Shown here: positions 21,881 through 23,695 of the stretch, piece after piece
Position numbering within the stretch: the stretch's first letter is position 1
Layout of the letters: every line of letters begins with the position of its first letter
DNA from: an uncultured Clostridia bacterium
GTDB lineage: Bacteria; Bacillota; Clostridia; Christensenellales; Borkfalkiaceae
DNA length: 23,695 nucleotides
Assembly (NCBI GenBank): GCA_947630775.1
Contig: CANRIY010000009.1
Location: 1-23,695 of the forward strand
Direction of reading: 5' to 3'
Notes under the pieces: model-generated
Databases searched by the model: none
What the model was told of the DNA's origin: nothing
What the model saw: the letters and a program-made list of their open reading frames with translations, nothing else
Translations under genes and position numbers: made by a program

Positions 21881-22131
21881 GCGTCATCCTGAGACAGTGA
21901 GAAAGTACGGAGTTCAAGGAAGAATGTCCCGAAGGATCTCGCCGCTACGGCGTACTGCTTTTCCTCATCCCGAGGCGAAGCCGAGCGGATCTCATAGACC
22001 CACGAGTGTCCATATTTACGAGGGGATTCGCTCGCCCCTTGCGGGGCTCGGAATGAGGCCCCCTTCCCCCCCGCGGGATTCTTCGGGAATTGCAATTCGG
22101 CTGCGTATAACAATTCGGCTCAGAATGACGC
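21881..22131. repeat. Long palindromic element (copy 2), interrupted by a 94-bp element
   Basis: The left end GCGTCATCCTGAGACAGTGA (21881-21900) is identical to copy 1. The right end CTCAGAATGACGC (22119-22131) matches too, though the bases just inside it have drifted. The middle, where copy 1 has its loop, is occupied by the 94-bp element at 21964-22057. The 94-bp element therefore entered this loop after the larger element was in place. Confidence 0.72.
21964..22057. repeat. 94-bp palindromic element, copy B (nested)
   Basis: Same length, ends and orientation as copies A and C; a few single-base differences. It lies within the loop of the longer palindromic element. Confidence 0.85.
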
Positions 22132-22160
22132 GGGGACACAGCGTACCGCTTGCCCTTATC

Positions 22161-22254
22161 CTCATCCCGAGGCGAAGCCGAGCGGATCTCATAGACCCAC
22201 GGGCGTCCATACTTACGAGGGGATCCGCTCGCCCCTTGCGGGGCTCGGAATGAG
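22161..22254. repeat. 94-bp palindromic element, copy C
   Basis: Third copy, about 100 bp after copy B. It differs from A and B at a handful of bases, for example GGATCCGCTC in place of GGATTCGCTC. The gap to the next gene (22255-22374) has a CCCCTCAAGGGG dyad and another GGGGGCGCC motif but no gene. Confidence 0.85.
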
Positions 22255-22337
22255 GGCCCCTCAAGGGGTGAGTGGTCGGCCGTAAGGGGGCGCCGGGAGC
22301 GAGGGGGACAACTTTTTCTCCTTTCCGTGCAAAACGG

Positions 22338-22366
22338 TTGCGTTTTTTATGGGTAAATGGTAAAAT
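22338..22366 (+). promoter_or_regulatory. Possible promoter of the HTH gene
   Basis: Weak -35 TTGCGT (22338-22343), 17-bp spacer, good -10 TAAAAT (22361-22366). The start point would be at 22373 or so, directly before the ATG at 22375. Confidence 0.4.
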
Positions 22367-22374
22367 ATTTCCGT

Positions 22375-22992
22375 ATGAACCTTACGATCTCCGCACTCGA
22401 CGAATATTTCATGGCGCACTATTCCGATTATGTGCGTCTTGCGGCGCTCCCCGGCTATGTGATGCCGGAGCGCCTTGTTGTGGGCACGGACGGAACGATC
22501 CTCAAAAAGGACGATTCCCTCATGCGGCTGAGCCACCAGCCCTCCGCCGCCGCGCTCCTTGCGCAGCTCAAAGAGGAGCAGGCGGATACCGACTACTCTT
22601 TCTCCTTCCGCTTTCTGCGGTTCGGGGAAAAACTGCGCCGCCCCTTCGACAAATATTCCTTCCCGCGCGTCCTTTCCCGTATGCTCGCAAGGCGGCGGCT
22701 CACGGCGGAAGAAGTGGGGGAACGGCTCTCCATTGAACCCCGCTTCTGGAAAAAGATCGTGAAGGGCGCCCTCTTCCCCGAAAAGAATACGGTAATCGCC
22801 ATCGCCCTCGTCTGCGGGCTCGATGCGCGGGATGCCGAAAACCTCTTCAACGCCTGCGGATACGAGTTCAGAGAGGACAGCGTGCGCGACGTCGTCGTGC
22901 GGTTCCTTCTCGAACAAAAGGTCTTTGCGGCCGAGCTTCGCGATCTGTGCCTTGCGGAGTATAAAGTGACCTCTCTCCCCATCGCGCGGTGA
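22375..22992 (+). CDS. HTH (XRE-like) domain protein of unknown role
   Basis: 205 residues. The C-terminal half (about 95-185) has a Cro/XRE-like helix-turn-helix pattern: VLSRMLARRRLTAEEVGERLSI, RFWKKIVKGALFPEKNTV, IAIALVCGLDARDAENLFNACGYEF. The same arrangement forms the tail of many clostridial proteins of unclear function. The N-terminal half (1-90) begins LTISALDEYFMAHYSDYVRLA and has no recognised fold. It may bind DNA or a protein partner. Start choice is open: ATG 22375 would give a leaderless message from the promoter just upstream, and ATG 22357 adds six residues. Neither has a Shine-Dalgarno. It stands alone between repeats and cysE. Confidence 0.78.
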   Translation: MNLTISALDEYFMAHYSDYVRLAALPGYVMPERLVVGTDGTILKKDDSLMRLSHQPSAAALLAQLKEEQADTDYSFSFRFLRFGEKLRRPFDKYSFPRVLSRMLARRRLTAEEVGERLSIEPRFWKKIVKGALFPEKNTVIAIALVCGLDARDAENLFNACGYEFREDSVRDVVVRFLLEQKVFAAELRDLCLAEYKVTSLPIAR

Positions 22993-23013
22993 ACTTATCG
23001 CCCCTTTTCTATA

Positions 23014-23019
23014 TATAAT
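23014..23019 (+). promoter_or_regulatory. -10 element of cysE
   Basis: Perfect TATAAT 15 bp before the start codon. No good -35 is found at 16-18 bp, so this may be an activator-dependent or extended promoter, or a chance match in an AT-rich stretch. Confidence 0.4.
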
Positions 23020-23033
23020 GTATGGGAGAGGGT

Positions 23034-23570
23034 ATGTTCTTCAGAAAACTCAGGGCGGATATCGACGCCGCCATGAAAAACGATCCCGCGGCGAGAAACC
23101 GCCTCGAAGTCTATCTCACCTATTCCGGCGTGCGCGCGCTCATCTGGCATCGGCGCGCCGCCTTCCTCTATAAAATCAAACTGAAACTTTTTGCCCGCAT
23201 GCTCTCCCAGTGGGCGAAATTCCGCACGGGGATCGAGATCCACCCCGCGGCAAAGATCGCGGCGGGCGTATTCATCGACCACGGCGCGGGCGTCGTCATC
23301 GGCGAGACGGCGGAGGTGGAGACGGGCGTCGTCATCTATCAGGGTGTGACGCTCGGCGGGACGGGGAAGGAGCGCGGCAAGCGCCATCCTACCGTGCGGA
23401 AGAATGCCATCATCTCCTGCGGGGCGAAGGTGCTCGGCGGGTTCGAGGTGGGCGAGGGCGCGAAGATCGGCGCGGGAGCGGTCGTCTTGCACGAAGTCCC
23501 GCCCTACGCGACCGTCGTCGGAGTCCCCGCGAGAGTGGTGAAGATCAACAATTCGCAAATTTCTTTATGA
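23034..23570 (+). CDS. cysE: Serine O-acetyltransferase
   Basis: Makes O-acetylserine from serine and acetyl-CoA, the first step of cysteine synthesis. The 178 residues form the short (EpsC/CysE) version. An N-terminal helical part (1-70) is followed by the left-handed beta-helix of hexapeptide repeats: IEIHPAAKIAAGVFIDHGAG, VVIGETAEVETGVVIYQGVTLGG. The catalytic His is in DHGAG and the substrate loop is TLGGTGKERGKRHPT. The end reads VPPYATVVGVPARVVK. The start at 23034 is preferred because GGGAGAGG lies two to nine bases upstream; the ATG at 23022 has none. No cysK or cysS is visible in the window. Confidence 0.94.
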   Translation: MFFRKLRADIDAAMKNDPAARNRLEVYLTYSGVRALIWHRRAAFLYKIKLKLFARMLSQWAKFRTGIEIHPAAKIAAGVFIDHGAGVVIGETAEVETGVVIYQGVTLGGTGKERGKRHPTVRKNAIISCGAKVLGGFEVGEGAKIGAGAVVLHEVPPYATVVGVPARVVKINNSQISL

Positions 23571-23616
23571 TTTGAGCGCCCTTCGGGCGGAATACTGAGG
23601 TTAAAGAAATTTGCGA
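23553..23616. repeat. Perfect 15-bp inverted repeat across the cysE stop codon
   Basis: TCGCAAATTTCTTTA (23553-23567) and TAAAGAAATTTGCGA (23602-23616) are exact complements. The 34-bp spacer contains the stop codon and a smaller GCGCCC/GGGCGG hairpin. No T-run follows on the plus strand. It could stabilise the cysE message or be the scar of an inserted element. Confidence 0.7.
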
Positions 23617-23695
23617 GGGGTTAAGACTTCTGCCCTGTAAGAGCAATTCGGCCGCCCCTGTTCTGTTTCACAGGACATTAAGTCGAAGGGGTTCG
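23617..23695. other. End of window, no gene recognised
   Basis: A GC-moderate stretch with a short TTCTGT/ACAGGA hairpin (around 23660-23675) and CCCCT/AGGGG (around 23656-23690). It ends in GGGGTTCG, which resembles a T-arm, but no tRNA cloverleaf or other RNA could be fitted. It may be part of a feature that continues beyond the window. Confidence 0.3.

Noticed and set aside
19113..22254. CRISPR array
   Set aside because: Repeats are palindromic, 94 to about 145 bp, irregularly spaced, and without unique spacers or cas genes.
23640..23695. tRNA or tmRNA ending beyond the window
   Set aside because: GGGGTTCG at the edge looks like a T-arm, but no anticodon arm of the right size can be drawn.

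Overview
The window looks like a piece of a Bacillota (Firmicutes) chromosome, most likely from a spore-forming, probably uncultured Clostridia lineage. Evidence: AGGAGG-type ribosome binding sites, TTGACA-17-TATAAT promoters, the gram-positive rpmH-rnpA-yidD-yidC-jag string, a YyaC-type sporulation protein, parS sites of Bacillus type, and a lipoprotein-dependent sugar-type ABC importer. Species cannot be named from the sequence alone.

The centre of the window, about 16.5-16.9 kb, is a probable replication origin. It lies between dnaN (minus) and rsmG (plus). It contains several near-consensus DnaA boxes and an arrangement of box, short GC tract, six tandem TAA/TAG triplets and AT-rich DNA, which matches the basal unwinding element known from Bacillus. 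Almost every gene to its left is on the minus strand and every gene to its right is on the plus strand, so transcription runs away from it on both sides. dnaA, which normally sits here, is absent from the window, and dnaN directly precedes rpmH in the same orientation.

Left arm, moving away from the origin: dnaN; rpmH-rnpA-yidD-yidC-jag (ribosomal protein L34, RNase P protein, membrane insertion, RNA-binding Jag); a patch of hairpin repeats; two plus-strand genes against the general direction (a 76-residue unknown and yyaC); cvpA; a pair of parS sites exactly 42 bp apart; a tight ftsH-parA-parB operon; a DUF2156-GNAT fusion; and an ABC-importer operon (very large substrate-binding lipoprotein, then a permease cut by the window edge). 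parS, ParA and ParB together form the chromosome partition system, placed as expected close to the origin.

Right arm: rsmG translationally coupled to a SLOG/DUF1273 gene; a DUF3800 gene behind a structured leader RNA that ends in a terminator-like hairpin; a two-domain unknown protein; a DeoR-family regulator with an inverted-repeat cluster upstream; an HTH protein of unknown role; and cysE (serine acetyltransferase). The gaps at 11.6-12.0, 18.1-18.2, 19.1-19.5 and 21.7-22.3 kb hold GC-rich palindromic repeats. These include three near-identical 94-bp elements, one of them nested inside a second, larger palindromic element.

Most worth following up: the dnaA-less origin with its unwinding module; the DUF3800 leader RNA; the YidC with a large extracytoplasmic insertion and lysine in place of the usual arginine; the nested palindromic repeats; and the parS pair in front of an ftsH-parAB operon.
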